In this document: one piece after another, positions 63,802 through 64,000 of the stretch
Position numbering within the stretch: the first letter of the stretch is position 1
Layout of the letters: every line of letters starts with the position of its first letter
Assembly (NCBI RefSeq): GCF_001874625.1
Contig: NZ_CP017671.1
Span: 2,976,001-3,040,000, forward strand
DNA: 64,000 nucleotides
Reading direction: 5' to 3'
Origin: Providencia rettgeri
GTDB taxonomy: Bacteria > Pseudomonadota > Gammaproteobacteria > Enterobacterales > Enterobacteriaceae
The notes under the pieces: model-generated
What the model saw: the letters and a program-made list of their open reading frames with translations, nothing else
Told to the model about the DNA's origin: nothing
Database searches by the model: none
Program-made: the position numbers and the translations under genes

Positions 63802-64000
63802 TTAAAATAAAATAACCCCTTTAATTAACTCACGATTATTAATAACATCTTTCTCATAGCGCTCACCAATGGTATTAAAATCAAATTGATGAGTTAACAT
63901 CATCTCACTTGTTAGCTTACCTTCCGACATCAACTTCGCTACTTTATTGAAATCTTCAAGCGTTGCATTACGGCTTCCCATCATTGTGGTTTCTTTCTTA
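63802..64000 (-). CDS. Zn-dependent alcohol dehydrogenase (MDR), 3' end only
   Basis: C-terminal 66 residues; the frame stays open to the window edge. The segment KKETTMMGSRNATLEDFNKV is typical of the medium-chain dehydrogenases near sugar-acid pathways (RspB/YjjN-like), followed by HQFDFNTIGERYEK. Substrate not readable from this fragment. Confidence 0.6.
   Translation of the reverse strand, partial: KKETTMMGSRNATLEDFNKVAKLMSEGKLTSEMMLTHQFDFNTIGERYEKDVINNRELIKGVILF

Overview
The window looks like chromosome from an AT-rich member of the Morganellaceae, most likely a Providencia. Core proteins read as close relatives of E. coli proteins, and long gene blocks keep the E. coli order (zipA-ligA, cysK-ptsHI-crr, cysPTWA, der-bamB-yfgM-hisS-ispG-rodZ-rlmN-ndk, iscRSUA-hscBA-fdx-iscX). 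A MrpJ-type regulator and the low GC content point to Proteus/Providencia relatives. The species cannot be fixed from the sequence alone.

Left part (1 to about 10 kb) is accessory. It holds a two-gene exported unit (an FGE-sulfatase-fold protein and a protein that may be CarG/CpmJ-like), a cyclase-family hydrolase, and a divergent locus built around a MetNIQ-type ABC importer. That importer is linked to an AhpD-like carboxymuconolactone-decarboxylase protein and a flavin monooxygenase, which suggests uptake and oxidation of a small, perhaps sulfur-containing, substrate. An orphan MrpJ-like regulator follows, then about 1.1 kb of very AT-rich DNA with no credible gene.

The most unusual region is 10021-11506. 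A minus-strand tRNA operon (promoter, three tRNA-Val(UAC), three tRNA-Lys(UUU)) runs into an array of six complete 128-129 bp units plus a truncated seventh. Every complete unit ends with the exact last 19 nt of the tRNA-Lys gene, keeps the T-stem, carries a 28-nt insertion in the T-loop, and keeps traces of the D-arm and of the intergenic spacer. The array is thus made of degenerate tRNA-Lys copies that would be co-transcribed with the real tRNAs. It is organised like the rtT repeats downstream of E. coli tyrT, but at a different tRNA. gltX and two tRNA-Ala(GGC) genes follow, as at the E. coli gltX locus.

From 14 to 36 kb: an SDR dehydrogenase divergent from a MarR regulator with a double palindromic operator; a DUF3820 protein; nupC behind a CRP-type promoter; ligA and zipA; the sulfur genes cysZ, cysK, cysM and cysPTWA; the PTS operon ptsH-ptsI-crr; yfeX, yfeY and ypeA; hemF; an M4 (protealysin-like) metalloprotease without signal peptide; and rluF.

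From 36.7 to 64 kb, almost everything is on the minus strand: der, bamB, yfgM, hisS, ispG, rodZ, rlmN, ndk, pbpC, the bacterial alpha-2-macroglobulin gene yfhM, a half-length sseB, pepB, and the complete iron-sulfur assembly operon iscRSUA-hscBA-fdx-iscX with two abutting IscR boxes. Then come trmJ, suhB (plus strand, boxA in its leader) and the 3' end of a zinc-type alcohol dehydrogenase cut by the window edge. A palindromic intergenic repeat separates iscX from fdx.
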